From Melanopsichium pennsylvanicum (lineage: Eukaryota; Basidiomycota; Ustilaginomycetes; Ustilaginales), in contig OAPG01000003.1 in NCBI GenBank assembly GCA_900208305.1, positions 186,001 to 250,000 of the forward strand: a stretch of 64,000 nt of DNA, in the 5' to 3' direction. The position numbers were made by a program, and so were the translations under genes. This document shows positions 30,885-41,509 of the stretch, piece by piece. The notes beneath the pieces are model-generated. The model had not been told where the DNA came from. It did not search any database and worked only from the letters and a program-made list of their open reading frames with translations. Numbering within the stretch: position 1 is the first letter of the stretch; each line of letters starts with the position of its first letter.

Positions 30885-32042
30885 GTTCGATAATAGTACG
30901 AGGAGAGATGTAAAGAGAGATGAGAATGATAGAAGAAGGTGGTGAACAGCGATACTTGGGAGAATTATGGAAGAAACAGATGATATTTAAACAATGTTGG
31001 AAGACGGTGTGGAACGAGTCTCGAGTAGCGAGCTAAAAAGCATTCCAACGAGCCAACGTGAGAGGAATAGGCACGGTATTGCCGGCTGATTTCAAGACCG
31101 GTGCACTCGATTATCATGCAACAGCAATCATCACAGCGCAGTAGGAAGCTGAGCAAGCGAAAGAAGAAGCCAGTCAGCAGAAAGAAGGACCCTTTACTGT
31201 ACTGTACATCTATGGAGGCTGCAGAGTGTCACAGCGTATTATGGGGGGAAATGTAAAATTTGTCAGTACAATTGCACAGTTGGAAAGCGAGTTCCAGCAG
31301 CCGACAATTGTTTTGCATTTGAAAACTGATATACAATCGCGAAGAGTTGAAATACAAAAGAATTGTAAAACCCTACGGCAACTTTGTTGACCGGTGTGAA
31401 AGTGAGCCGCTCCATACTGTGTTTGGTTGCTGTGTAATATGTACACACCGCTTGCTGCCCAAAAAAAGTGTGGGGAAAAAGGCTCGCTAGTCTGCTTTGA
31501 AAACGGTGCTGTGCGCTGGATGTGGAGCTGCGAACCCTTTCTGCCTTACGTGTGCTTGCTCGACTTGCAATGAATGTTAAATTTTTGGCCGACCTTCTAA
31601 CGAGACTTTTGCGAAGCTCAGAAAATCCCAAACTCATGACTATGCAAAGTAAGAGGCTAGCTAAGCTTGTGTCTTGTCTACTGTTCATGATGATTCGAGC
31701 CTCATGAACATTCCAACCCCGCCGCTTTGTGACTAGGAGCCTTGGTTGGCAACTCGTCAGCCATGCAACAGGACTTGAAATGGATTGATTGTTATAGTTG
31801 GACACGAGTGGGCTAAAAGTCTGGCGGGCTTTCACACGGCTTCATCCGTTTAGAGAGCTAATTAAATTGAATCGGTAACCACAAATGAATTTCGCACGAG
31901 TCGGAATGCGTACTTTTACGCCTTAACACCGCAAAAGGCAGCGTGAGTGTCTAGCAGTAAGAAAGCGTAATAATATGAAGACTGCAAAACTAAAGAAAAG
32001 TGCGGAGAAAGGTGTGACTAGTGTTCACGACGACCAACGCCA
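30885..32042. other. Gene-free region with the thiolase promoter
   Basis: 1.16 kb. The first about 150 bases on the minus strand (leader reading CTTCTATCATTCTCATCTC) form the thiolase leader. The open frame at 31263-31835 (minus) shows no family pattern. Nothing else is supported. Confidence 0.4.
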
Positions 32043-32576
32043 TCAAAAACCAACCATCTTGCCTAAGCTGCTGAGTGGGCCACCGCTGGACTGTGTTGAA
32101 GTATCACCGCTGTCGTCAGCGCCTGCACCAGCACCAGCACCAGCACCGCCTGATTGTTGTTGAATGGCATTGTACGCTTGACTTCCGTCCGTGTTGGCAC
32201 CTGCTGGCGTGATGACGTTAAAGGTTCCCTTGGCATTGGTACATGCGTCCCTCACACCGCTGCTCAACGGTCCGCCCAAAGGTCCGAGCGCAACGCAAGT
32301 CTGAGGAAGCGTCCAAGTGTTGTTGTCAATATCGTACTTTTCTTGATGAGTACAGTGGATGGTTCCTTTGATGCTGCCGAGACGTGCGGCGGGTGAGTAG
32401 CACACGCCAACTTCCACCGAAGAAAACCAGATGAAACTCGAGGCAATCACTGGCGCATTGGCGGTGTAGTCCGGAATACCTACTCCCGTAGAGGTATCAA
32501 CCGCGACAGCTTGGTCCACAGATGCGAACAGCAGGATTGCGAATGTAGCAAGCACGGTTGTGAGTGTGATCCTCAT
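32043..32576 (-). CDS. Small secreted cysteine-containing protein, effector-like
   Basis: 177 residues with a clear signal peptide (MRITLTTVLATFAILLFASV, then DQAVAV). The mature protein has four cysteines (VGVCYS, IHCTH, QTCVAL, DACTNA), enough for two disulphides. The C-terminal third has an alternating Gly-Ala tract (encoded by a GGTGCT-type microsatellite near 32119-32150) and ends Ser/Gly-rich. Upstream and downstream gaps of about 1 kb and a tandem-repeat tail are common for smut effector candidates, but no host role can be read from sequence. I do not recognise the family. Confidence 0.75.
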   Translation of the reverse strand: MRITLTTVLATFAILLFASVDQAVAVDTSTGVGIPDYTANAPVIASSFIWFSSVEVGVCYSPAARLGSIKGTIHCTHQEKYDIDNNTWTLPQTCVALGPLGGPLSSGVRDACTNAKGTFNVITPAGANTDGSQAYNAIQQQSGGAGAGAGAGADDSGDTSTQSSGGPLSSLGKMVGF

Positions 32577-33506
32577 TCTAATGACAAGTCAAGTCGAATA
32601 GTTTCAAGTGCGAGTCTAATGAGTAAATGGGAGACACCGAAAAAGGGGGGATGGGGGAGGAGGCATGTCTTCAAGTCTCATGGGTGACAAGCCATGCTTA
32701 TATACGCCGTGTCGTCGACTCAAGACAGACGTCGTTGGTGGGGCCAAGAGCAAGTTCATATACTGTGTGTATAGAATGTGTGTGGCTTGCGTCTATATCG
32801 AGGCACCATTGAGCCGCCGCAGCAAGTGGGCAGATGAACTTGCAATCCCACTGTCAACAGTACGGTAAATTACAGTACCACAGGTGGTTCATATGATTCA
32901 CATTTTGTGGTTAGACTAAGCACAGGACTGAAATGAAAACGTTGGTCGTTGGTGTGTTTTCCTCCCACTTGTGCTCATTGCGACGATACTGTATCACAGA
33001 GAGGTCGAGCTCAAGCGCTAGACTGACAGCTTGCCCCTGCAGCAAGCGGGCTTGTCAAGCTCAGACATGGCCGGTACTGCAGTGCTGTTTTTCAACCTAA
33101 TCAATCTACTTTGATGGCTCTCACTGGCATCCAAATCTTAGGTGGACCCCAAACCGTGGGCGGTGCTAAAAATTGGCCGAGAGATAAATTACAAGCAAAC
33201 CAGATTTGGAAGAAATGCTTGAGAGGGATGCCAACTTGTAGCAATTCGCCAAATCAACTTCAGACAAGCAAGTAATTTGTGTCCAACACCTCATTTCACT
33301 CAAATAGTCTAATCTTTGCTTCTCGACCGTCATCATCAGCCTACCCTATCTTCCGAACCAATTATAGAATCTCGTTAAGCACCATCTCAAGAGCTTTGAC
33401 GTACCAAGCGCATTCAGCTCTAATCTTTGCGGATTGGATACACGATAAGCTCGACCCAACTCTGGATACATTGCGTCATCTCTTTCCTAAATAATACCGA
33501 CACAAG
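32577..33506. promoter_or_regulatory. Divergent intergenic region
   Basis: 930 bases between the starts of the effector-like gene and the thioesterase gene. The right 200 bases are pyrimidine-rich leader for the thioesterase. TATATA-type sequence occurs at 32699-32705 upstream of the effector-like gene. No gene is supported. Confidence 0.4.
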
Positions 33507-34601
33507 ATGCGCATCTCATCACTAGTCTCCTCATCATCTCGGCCAATTGCTTCGACTCATAACAGTGCTCGTATCGCATCATCTCCACTCCGATCCGCCA
33601 TCCTTGCTCCACGCGCACCTTCCGTATCAACCTCAACCACAAGTCATGTGGCTCGACGTCCACTCTCCACCACCTCCACTCCAAAAGCCGCAGGATCAAC
33701 CTTGGTCAAAGCAACCATCGCTCTATCCCTTGTTGGCGTTACATCCTATCTTTTTGGCTCGCTGTACCCTCCCCAAATCCTCAAACTTTTCTTCAAACCA
33801 CTCTCACCCCCTCGATTAGCGTCCGATGGTCCCGAAGCACAAGCACATATGCGAATGATCGAAGATTCGGTTCACGCTCTTCCTCTCGTCCAACGTCTCA
33901 GATCTATCTCTCTCGCTCACGGATCTGCTGCTAATCTCGAGGTGTTACGCTCTCAAGGAAAACACATCACCGATATTGATGAGAGCACCAAACTCCAAGT
34001 TCCCGCTGGTGGCCATATCTCTGGAGCAAACGTAGCCACCTCTGGTCCCCCCACCCATGGCGGCGCTGCAGACACTCATCAATACGTGATGACTCGCCCT
34101 TACCTCAAATACTCTCGTGAAAAGGCTCAACACAACCTCACCGCTGGCTCTCTGCGCGGGCCTGGCATGGTTGCCATCCCTCCACTCGTTTTCACCAAAT
34201 CCCACACTGGTGCAACCCAACTCGGTGGTACAGAGGGAGACTCGACCATTGTTCTTCACCTCGGTCGTAGCTTGTGTGGTCACGATGGAATCGTACATGG
34301 AGGAATGCTGGCTACAGTGTGCGATGAAGCGTTAGCGCGCACTGCCATGTACAACTTGCCAGGAAAGATCGGTGTCACAGCAAGACTCGAAATCGATTAC
34401 AGGAGACCCACCATGGCAGACCAATTCATCGTGTTGGAGACCGAGCTAGTCGAGAAGAAGGGAAGGAAGGCGGTAGTCAAGGGTAAAGTTAGTGACGTGA
34501 ATGGTCAGCTCTTGTTAGAGTGTAGAGCGGTTTTTGTAGAGCCGAGATACGCAAAGTACTTTTTGGACGCAAAGGGTATTAAGGCAGCCATCGAGGGATA
34601 G
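33507..34601 (+). CDS. Mitochondrial hotdog-fold thioesterase
   Basis: 364 residues. The first about 60 are Ser/Arg/Thr-rich without acidic residues and end in RRPLSTTST, a good mitochondrial presequence. A membrane helix follows (about 65-90, ALSLVGVTSYLFGSLY). The C-terminal part (about 235-355) is a hotdog domain with DGIVHGGMLATVCDEALARTA, the PaaI/THEM4-type HGG...D/E motif, and VTARLEIDYRRPT. The family hydrolyses acyl-CoA thioesters. The layout (presequence, helix, hotdog) resembles yeast Fmp10-like mitochondrial proteins. Convergent with EFM5. Confidence 0.85.
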   Translation: MRISSLVSSSSRPIASTHNSARIASSPLRSAILAPRAPSVSTSTTSHVARRPLSTTSTPKAAGSTLVKATIALSLVGVTSYLFGSLYPPQILKLFFKPLSPPRLASDGPEAQAHMRMIEDSVHALPLVQRLRSISLAHGSAANLEVLRSQGKHITDIDESTKLQVPAGGHISGANVATSGPPTHGGAADTHQYVMTRPYLKYSREKAQHNLTAGSLRGPGMVAIPPLVFTKSHTGATQLGGTEGDSTIVLHLGRSLCGHDGIVHGGMLATVCDEALARTAMYNLPGKIGVTARLEIDYRRPTMADQFIVLETELVEKKGRKAVVKGKVSDVNGQLLLECRAVFVEPRYAKYFLDAKGIKAAIEG

Positions 34602-34677
34602 TTTCGTATAATATCGATACGCCAAATGCTCCTTCTCCGGTGTCTCCAAAGGCGTGACTTAAGCTCAGATGATTTGC

Positions 34678-34695
34678 TTTTTTTTTTTTTTTTTT
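34678..34695. repeat. 18-base poly-T tract
   Basis: A run of T in the short space between the convergent thioesterase and EFM5 genes. It probably lies in the 3' UTR of one of them. Confidence 0.85.
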
Positions 34696-34845
34696 CTCTC
34701 TTTCCTTTTTAAGCGCGGACGAGATGTCTTGTACACGAAGACGCACACAAACATCCGACTGCCTGTACAAGATATATAGACTTGATAGATGATATCTAAT
34801 GATGTTAGACATTACAACTTTGTGCCGCTAGAATGTTGCAGAGCA

Positions 34846-35859
34846 TCATACTCGGCCCCAGATGCCGAAAGCATTCGCCAAACCATGGTGTTCCACCACC
34901 AGATCAAGCTTCTCTAGCGCTGGTTCACCGTACATTTTTCTCGCATCGTCAGCGATGCTCTCTCCTGTACACAAGAGGTACTTTGCGCCTTTTTTGCCAA
35001 GCAATTGTGCTGTTTGGGCTACCTTCGCTTGCGTGTCGACGTTGAGGAAGGGTGGATCAGATATCAAGATGTCAAAAGTCCCCAATAGCTCCTTTGGGAT
35101 TTTTTCGGGTTGGTGAAGATTGTAGTAGACAAAACTCTTCTTACTGAGTGCTTGGAAACGTTTATCGACTTCAAACACATAAGCATTGTTCTTTAGGGAT
35201 GGAAATTTGTGTACAAAGCCAACCCATGCCGTTGGACAGCAAAGGAAAGCCACACGAGCTTCACCAAATCCACTCTTGATCGCTTCACCATCCATTGTAA
35301 CGCAAGTAGAGCTGGGTGAAACGAGTCGAAAGACGAGTTCAGAAAGCTCGTGCACAAACTTTGCCGAATACCAGAATTGCGAGAGTTGCCAACTTTCCCC
35401 AAACGTCTTGCGAAACGTGTCTACGTCCAAAAAAATTTCCGTCCCTGAATCTTCACCATCGTCATGGTTTTTCGCTTCTTCAGCAGAACTGCTTTCAGCA
35501 TCACTGTCGACGTGAAGCCTCGATCCTAGCGTGGCAAGCATACTATCCGCAGAGTCAGGCGCAATTCCATTCAACCGCTCCAAATCGGCAATCGCTTCAA
35601 TTTCGGCTAGCAACGCCGCCTCTGCCTTGGCTTCTTCCGCTTCCTTCTCTTCCGGCGTCAGCTCCTTTGGTTGATTTGGTTTTTTCGACTTTTTCGATTT
35701 GCGCCAAGATGAAGATTGGCTGAATTTGAGCAGTTGCGCTTGTTCCGCGGCTTTCTCCGCACGCAGCTTGTCCAGTGCTACCAATGCCGACGTATCCAGG
35801 TCATAGTTCTCGCCTTCTTCAACATCTGATGGAGGTATTGAGACTTTCTTGTCAGACAT
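34846..35859 (-). CDS. EFM5: eEF1A lysine methyltransferase (Efm5/N6AMT2 family)
   Basis: 337 residues. The N-terminus carries the family entry DTSALVALDKLRAEK, then a charged Lys/Glu-rich linker. EIFLDVDTFRKTFGESWQLSQFWYS (141-165) is typical of Efm5, and DPPF (268-271) within FDILISDPPFLN is the catalytic motif. The family trimethylates Lys79 of elongation factor 1A. It is longer than yeast Efm5 (about 250) because of an acidic insertion at about residues 60-140. Tandem with the Fmp25-like gene upstream; the 360-bp gap at 35860-36219 holds its promoter. Confidence 0.9.
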   Translation of the reverse strand: MSDKKVSIPPSDVEEGENYDLDTSALVALDKLRAEKAAEQAQLLKFSQSSSWRKSKKSKKPNQPKELTPEEKEAEEAKAEAALLAEIEAIADLERLNGIAPDSADSMLATLGSRLHVDSDAESSSAEEAKNHDDGEDSGTEIFLDVDTFRKTFGESWQLSQFWYSAKFVHELSELVFRLVSPSSTCVTMDGEAIKSGFGEARVAFLCCPTAWVGFVHKFPSLKNNAYVFEVDKRFQALSKKSFVYYNLHQPEKIPKELLGTFDILISDPPFLNVDTQAKVAQTAQLLGKKGAKYLLCTGESIADDARKMYGEPALEKLDLVVEHHGLANAFGIWGRV

Positions 35860-36219
35860 TATGAACCAAGATTAGGGATGAACGAGGTAGTGTACCGTGA
35901 TTACGAAAGGGAAACAGGTTAGACGATCGTGCCAAGTAGGAAGAAATTCATGGTGTAGAGCTCGGATCTCGGCCTTCCCAAAACGTTCTGTCAAAAATTT
36001 AGTCGGGTTCAAAAGCCTCCACATCCTTTTGGCTCTTCTCAACGCTTCCCCTCGAACTCCCCGTAGCAACTTGAGCTCGTACACCGGTATGCTTGGTCAA
36101 ATCTGGACCACATCGATGAGACAGCCCCAAACGAACGAATTCAAACACGAAAGAATGGATAACAATGCATTACATCTGAGCTACGATAAACAACAAGTAG
36201 TCAAAAAAGAGCAGTTTCC
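35860..36219. promoter_or_regulatory. EFM5 promoter region and FMP25 3' flank
   Basis: 360 bases between two minus-strand genes. No gene is supported. Confidence 0.4.
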
Positions 36220-38514
36220 TTACTCGACAATCTTCCAGTAAACTACAGTAGACACAGTGCCGGCTTTGATACTTTCCTCTACGCTCAGTCCTTTCTTCGC
36301 CTTTCCTTGTTCCATCTTCACCGCCTGCACACCGTTTTCAATTTGCTCTTTGGCTGAGACGATGGGTGGCAAATGTGTATCGGCCTTAGCCTTGCTCGCT
36401 AGCTGTAACCTATTGTGCGGCATGTGGGTGAGTGCACCCGAGTTGATGTCGGCCTCTCTCAACTTCGGGTCAACTGTTGGCAATGTGGATGCCGCAAAAG
36501 CTGCCGTCTTTGCTGGATTCACAACAATGCCATCCTGCTCAGAGATTATGTTGCCACCCGCAACACTTGTGAGCGCGGGTAAGGGCTTGAGGTGCTGAGG
36601 GACGGCAAGGTTGGATCGTTTGCTAATACCAAGCTGAAAACCAGCATTGGCACCCCAAACCATAACGTCACGACCGAAAGCAAGGTGACCTGCGGATTCG
36701 ACTGTGTCGAGGACAAGAGCTACGTGACCAGGCTTACCGACCGAGATGCTGTGGATGGGGACGGGATGCGTCATGCCAGTTGCCTCGGAGAATTCCATCA
36801 AGCCGGAAACCGTCTTGACACGGGACGGTTGTGAGACGACTTGGCTCCACATGGCATTGCCGATGGTTCCCCACTGACCTTTGCCAGAGGCAAGCAGGTC
36901 GATCTTCATCCCTTTCGATCCACTAGATTCACGTCGAGTTGTCATGAAGAACGAATTATCCGCTCCCGCCGCGATCGAAGAAGCCCGCACATCGAATGAG
37001 CTGTTGCTGAACGACCTGCTCAAAACCACCTCGGTTGGGACGGCCACGCATTCCATGCTGAAGTTTGTCCCAAGTCCGCATTGGCCGTGAGTATGACGTC
37101 CCCAAGCAAGGACTCGACCGTCATGGGTGCGAGCGAGGGAGTGCTCGCTACCAGCAGCAATCTGGACAACGTTGAGGTTTCGCAGCGCGGGGATCTCGTG
37201 CAGAGTCGTGCACCAACGGATGCTGGAGGTGGGTTCGGTCAGTGGTTTAGGAGGTGGTGCTTGGTCCGTGGAGGTCTCAAAGGCGGGTTGAGAGCTGGCT
37301 TGGGGCTTGAAAGTGCGGTTGGTTTCCGTAGAGGGTGCAGGAAGCCAACCGGAGGGAACGAGGGTGGAGATGGGTCGTCCTCCGTGGTTGTCCTCCAGCT
37401 CGGCGAAGACGCGAGGTTCGAGAAGGGTCTCAACGTGGCCTGCTTTGCTATCGGGTGTCTTGGGTGCGTTGAGCCATACACGGCGAGTACCGAGCTGGCC
37501 AAATGCGTTACCCTCTTCACCGATGGGAGTAGCAAAGGTGCGACCTTTGTTGGTGGTGGTCAGAAGATGATGATTGCCAGCAACAATGTCGTGAACTTTC
37601 TCAGTGTTGTCCCAGTGTGCGGAAGGAGCTGGGTGTAGGACCTCATGATCGATGCTTGGGCCTGCGAAGGCGTTGAAGAGCTTGAAAGGGTTGCTCGACC
37701 AGCCGGGGTATTTAGGCTTGGCCTGCAGCTGTTGCACAGCAGAAAATACGTACACGTTTCCATCCTTTGAGAGCGCATAGATCTTCTCCTCGGTCGCTTC
37801 AACTTTGATGATGTTTTTCCCTGCCAGCGTCTTGACGGGGTTGAGCACAAGGCTTGCAGTGTTGGCGAGAGGCGCCTTGAGGTTGGCGGCAGCTTTTTCT
37901 CGTCTCCTTCCAAGCGGTACGTCTTCAATGGCAGTCATCTCGCGAACAGAGGGATCGAAGAACCCGAGACCCCACTGGTAGACATCACCATTGGCGTCAA
38001 CAGCTACACCGTGCTTCTCTTGAAGGTTGATGTCGCGCAGAGCGACACCGTCGAAGAAAGGGATTGAGCGGGGCGATCGGATCAGGGTGACGGTAGGAGC
38101 ATCGGGTGCGACGACATTGTATCTGTTGGATCCCCATGCGTATACACCTTGAAGTCTTGCACGGTTCCGCATCTGATCTTGCTGCGACATTGTGGTAGGG
38201 GTGATATCGTCTGTGATGGCCACAGAGGGAGCCACGGCAGCCTCATTGTGCACAGGCGAGGTTGTTACGTACCACGTGGTGAGAGCTACAGCAGTGACAG
38301 CTCCAACGGCAGTAGAACATTGGAGTCCATTTCGATACGAGCTCTTCTTGGCTGAGATACGGGCTGATGGGGCCTGGGAGTTGGATGATGTCGAGTGTGC
38401 TCGAACGACTGGATTACCTCTTCCATGTAGAGCCCTAGTACGTAGCGGCGAGGCCAGGCGTGCGGCGCCTGAGCGAACGGGAGCTGCTCTTGTGATCGTG
38501 ATAGGTCCCACCAT
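36220..38514 (-). CDS. FMP25: Mitochondrial RCC1-repeat protein, Fmp25/RCC1L-like
   Basis: 764 residues from the ATG at 38514, chosen because it starts a mitochondrial presequence (MVGPITITRAAPVRSGAARL, then more Arg and no acids). An earlier in-frame ATG adds 34 unlikely residues. A membrane helix lies near residues 67-83 (VGAVTAVALTTWYVTT). RCC1-type blades follow: GVYAWGSNRYN, VYQWGLGFF, HSLARTHDGRVLAWGRHTHGQCGLG and VMVWGANAGFQLG. The layout matches fungal Fmp25, implicated in complex III assembly at the inner membrane; the human relative is RCC1L. The stop overlaps a GTAAGG, so a tiny extra exon cannot be excluded. Confidence 0.85.
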   Translation of the reverse strand: MVGPITITRAAPVRSGAARLASPLRTRALHGRGNPVVRAHSTSSNSQAPSARISAKKSSYRNGLQCSTAVGAVTAVALTTWYVTTSPVHNEAAVAPSVAITDDITPTTMSQQDQMRNRARLQGVYAWGSNRYNVVAPDAPTVTLIRSPRSIPFFDGVALRDINLQEKHGVAVDANGDVYQWGLGFFDPSVREMTAIEDVPLGRRREKAAANLKAPLANTASLVLNPVKTLAGKNIIKVEATEEKIYALSKDGNVYVFSAVQQLQAKPKYPGWSSNPFKLFNAFAGPSIDHEVLHPAPSAHWDNTEKVHDIVAGNHHLLTTTNKGRTFATPIGEEGNAFGQLGTRRVWLNAPKTPDSKAGHVETLLEPRVFAELEDNHGGRPISTLVPSGWLPAPSTETNRTFKPQASSQPAFETSTDQAPPPKPLTEPTSSIRWCTTLHEIPALRNLNVVQIAAGSEHSLARTHDGRVLAWGRHTHGQCGLGTNFSMECVAVPTEVVLSRSFSNSSFDVRASSIAAGADNSFFMTTRRESSGSKGMKIDLLASGKGQWGTIGNAMWSQVVSQPSRVKTVSGLMEFSEATGMTHPVPIHSISVGKPGHVALVLDTVESAGHLAFGRDVMVWGANAGFQLGISKRSNLAVPQHLKPLPALTSVAGGNIISEQDGIVVNPAKTAAFAASTLPTVDPKLREADINSGALTHMPHNRLQLASKAKADTHLPPIVSAKEQIENGVQAVKMEQGKAKKGLSVEESIKAGTVSTVVYWKIVE

Positions 38515-39187
38515 CGTGAGTTCTGTGTGTCTTTCCCAGTATGATGGTGGACCTATGTGAATCCGTCGAGCGTAGCACATGTGAATTATTTGGCAAGGTC
38601 TCGCGAACTTGGACAAAGTAAAGTGGCCCTTGCAGGTCTCAGCTAAGCGACCTACGATTGGTAAGCAAAAAAGCCTAAATTCACGTTGTTAGATTGGTGA
38701 TCATTACGGCAATTCAACTTTTTGCGATTTGAACGAAGTTTCGCTCCACATTCTGTACGATACAGTCACCGTAAGTGCAGCAGACCCTGCAGCTGCCAAA
38801 TCCAATTTTCATTATTTTTTAACGCACAATGAGCTCACCTCTGATCCGCTTCCTCTCATCACGTTCGAGGGTGTTGCAGGATGACTGAGGCCGTCCAGAG
38901 CCTCGATGTTGCCAACGGTCAGGACTCTCTAAATCTAGTTCCACCCTTGACCAGCAGGCAGAACCAATTTCGGGCGAACTGCTCTTCTCGTGTCCGACGC
39001 GAAGTCGTCATCCGTGTCAATTGCAATGCTAATCTCTTACTAGGAATACCACCATCAACGACCCAGCCTCATTCATACAGTTGGCGACTCGACTTTCGAA
39101 TAGGCTGACAATTACTCAGGGCATCTGCTTTCCCAACCGGACGAGCACTTCTACTTTCATTGCTACCACCGCTACTATTCTAGCTGC
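38515..39187. promoter_or_regulatory. Divergent promoter region of FMP25 and UVE1
   Basis: 673 bases between divergently transcribed genes. A plus-strand frame from the ATG at 38881 (75 codons) could be a spurious or upstream frame in the UVE1 leader. A TTACTAG acceptor-like site near 39040 hints at a leader intron. Confidence 0.4.
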
Positions 39188-41509
39188 ATGCTTGTTGGCC
39201 GACAGCTATACGCCTCGTCGCGATTCCTGCTACAGACATCGAGGCTCCACGCCACCACTATCGCTCACCACCCCATAACTCTCCATCACCACGGTCGTTC
39301 TTCTCTCTTTGGTACAATGGTACGTCGCAGTGCACGGGCTTCTGCATCTGCTCCGGTCAGCTACGCTGAAGCTGATCTGTCTGCCGGCATTCTCGAAGCC
39401 AAAGAGTCAGCCCCCACTCCAAAGCGCACACGCAAAGCTGTCAAGGACACTGCCACTGCCTCAAGTCCCGATTCAATTGCCCAAACCCCTGAACGGACGA
39501 TATCCCGCAAGTTAGCTGAAACAATTGTCAAGCAGGCCGCCTCTCCACCCCCCACACCACCTCGCACCGACTCTTCCGATCTCTCTGAGGAAGATGTTAA
39601 GCCGGCCAAGAAGAAGCGGGCGAAAGCACCAGCCAAGGAGAAAGTAGAACCGCCCACTCACTTCGAAACTCGCGTCAATGTCCACGGTGAAAAATACCAG
39701 ATTGAGCTCGACGAAGAAGGCGACCCTGTTCGTCGTGACAAGAATGGTCGTCGACTCACCAAGCGCAAGAAGAAGGACATCGTTTACGAGATTCCAGATG
39801 TTCCCAAGCGCGACTTCAGACTCGAAGGTCCATCTGAGAAGCGCCAGGAACGCAGAAACGGCTTCACCGGTGAGCTCGGCTATGCATGTCTAAACACCGT
39901 GTTGCGATGGCAGGATCCTCCCATCTTTTCTAGCCGAACAGCACGTATAAAGACCATGGACGAGCAAGGTCCAGACTACATCAAAGAGCTGGGACGCCTC
40001 AATGCTCGCGATATGATCCCTATGATCCTGTGGAACGAAGAGAACAATATCAAGTTCATGCGTCTCTCCTCTGAGGTTTTTCCCTTTGCGTCACACGAAA
40101 AGTATGGATACTCGCTGAAATACGCCGAGAAGGAGCTGCGAACTGTCGGCGATCTCGCAAAAAAGTTGGGGCATCGATTGACCATGCACCCTGGTCAATT
40201 CACCCAGTTAGGCAGCAACCGTCCAGAAGTCATCGAAGCAAGCATTCGTGACTTGACCTCACACTGTGAGATGCTTGATCTGATGGGCATGGGCAAAGAT
40301 TCCGTCATGATCATCCATGGCGGTGGCACCTTCGGCGATCGAGAAGCAACTCTCAATCGTATGCGCGAAACGTACACAACCAGACTCTCTCAAAACATCA
40401 AGGACCGTCTCGTCCTAGAGAATGACGAAATGGCATGGAGTGCTGAGGAACTTCTGCCACTCTGCAAGGAGCTTGACATCCCAATGGTGTTCGACTTCCA
40501 CCACGACCTTCTGCGTCCTTCATCCCGCCCTCCATCGGAGCTCTTGCCGGAAATCCAGGCGATCTGGCACAAGAAAGGCATCCGACCCAAATACCATCTC
40601 TCCGAACCTCGCCCTGGCGCGTCGAATCTCCGTGAGAGACGTGCCCACTCTGATCGGTGTGGCTTCCTCCCTCCTGATCTTCCCGCTGATGCGCACTTGA
40701 TGATCGAGGCAAAAGATAAGGAGCAAGCCGTACTCGAGTTATATCGTATCTACAATCTTCGACCTGTCAAACACGATTCCCTGCGCCCACCAGCTAAGGA
40801 CATCGGCGTGAAGACCTCTGGTCGGAAGAGCAAGCTCGGAGGTGAAAGACTTCCTCGGGAATCCAAGAAGGGCAAAGGAAAGCGGGACGCTGACGAGGAC
40901 CAAGTAGACAAACAAGCAGCGCCTCAGAAACTCAATCCCAAGAGCCTGTCGATGGCAGAACGCGCGATCGCCAAATCGAAAGAGATGGCCAAGCGAATGG
41001 GCAAAGTCTACACCGGCCCTGGAGCTGATGTCGGCGAAGATGAGGGCATCGAGCTCACAGCGCTGAAGCTTGGTGAGGAGGGGTACGTAAAGACGAGTGA
41101 AGAGGTTCTTAAAGATATGCACATGGAGGCAGATTGGGTCAGAGCAGAACTGCAGGCAGGACGAGAGAGGAGACCATTCGGTACTGAGGCAGGTGCGGCG
41201 GTAGATGATGACGGGAATGAATTCATTGATGGAGTCGAAGACGATAGTCCAGCGATGCACGAGGATACAAAGTCAAAAAGAAGCAAGAAGGCTGAAATGC
41301 CAGAGTCTGCAGCCGCTGAATTGCCAGTGCTGACTGGACCCCAACGCAAGAGGGCCAAGGCCGCAATGGTGGAAAATGGGCAAAAAGTTGTTCTTGCTCA
41401 AGGTGCGCCTCCGGAAGAGCTCAGCCTAGATCATGAAAAGATCCCCGTAGATGCAAATGCACAGACAAAGACCGGTCAAAAGAGGGGCCGAAAGCGCGCC
41501 AATGCTTAG
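39188..41509 (+). CDS. UVE1: UV damage endonuclease
   Basis: 773 residues from the first ATG (39188) or 730 from the second (39317). The first start gives an Arg/His/Ser-rich leader without acidic residues, like a mitochondrial presequence; the second starts MVRRSARAS, with nuclear-type basic patches. The catalytic TIM-barrel spans about residues 235-525: GYACLN, TMHPGQFTQLGS, IHGGGTFGD, LENDE, MVFDFHHD, HLSEPR and MIEAKDKEQA. These hold the metal-binding His/Glu/Asp residues of UVDE enzymes, which nick DNA 5' to UV photoproducts and start an alternative excision repair. The C-terminal about 240 residues are charged and contain several KR-rich nuclear-signal-like patches. Confidence 0.95.
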   Translation: MLVGRQLYASSRFLLQTSRLHATTIAHHPITLHHHGRSSLFGTMVRRSARASASAPVSYAEADLSAGILEAKESAPTPKRTRKAVKDTATASSPDSIAQTPERTISRKLAETIVKQAASPPPTPPRTDSSDLSEEDVKPAKKKRAKAPAKEKVEPPTHFETRVNVHGEKYQIELDEEGDPVRRDKNGRRLTKRKKKDIVYEIPDVPKRDFRLEGPSEKRQERRNGFTGELGYACLNTVLRWQDPPIFSSRTARIKTMDEQGPDYIKELGRLNARDMIPMILWNEENNIKFMRLSSEVFPFASHEKYGYSLKYAEKELRTVGDLAKKLGHRLTMHPGQFTQLGSNRPEVIEASIRDLTSHCEMLDLMGMGKDSVMIIHGGGTFGDREATLNRMRETYTTRLSQNIKDRLVLENDEMAWSAEELLPLCKELDIPMVFDFHHDLLRPSSRPPSELLPEIQAIWHKKGIRPKYHLSEPRPGASNLRERRAHSDRCGFLPPDLPADAHLMIEAKDKEQAVLELYRIYNLRPVKHDSLRPPAKDIGVKTSGRKSKLGGERLPRESKKGKGKRDADEDQVDKQAAPQKLNPKSLSMAERAIAKSKEMAKRMGKVYTGPGADVGEDEGIELTALKLGEEGYVKTSEEVLKDMHMEADWVRAELQAGRERRPFGTEAGAAVDDDGNEFIDGVEDDSPAMHEDTKSKRSKKAEMPESAAAELPVLTGPQRKRAKAAMVENGQKVVLAQGAPPEELSLDHEKIPVDANAQTKTGQKRGRKRANA

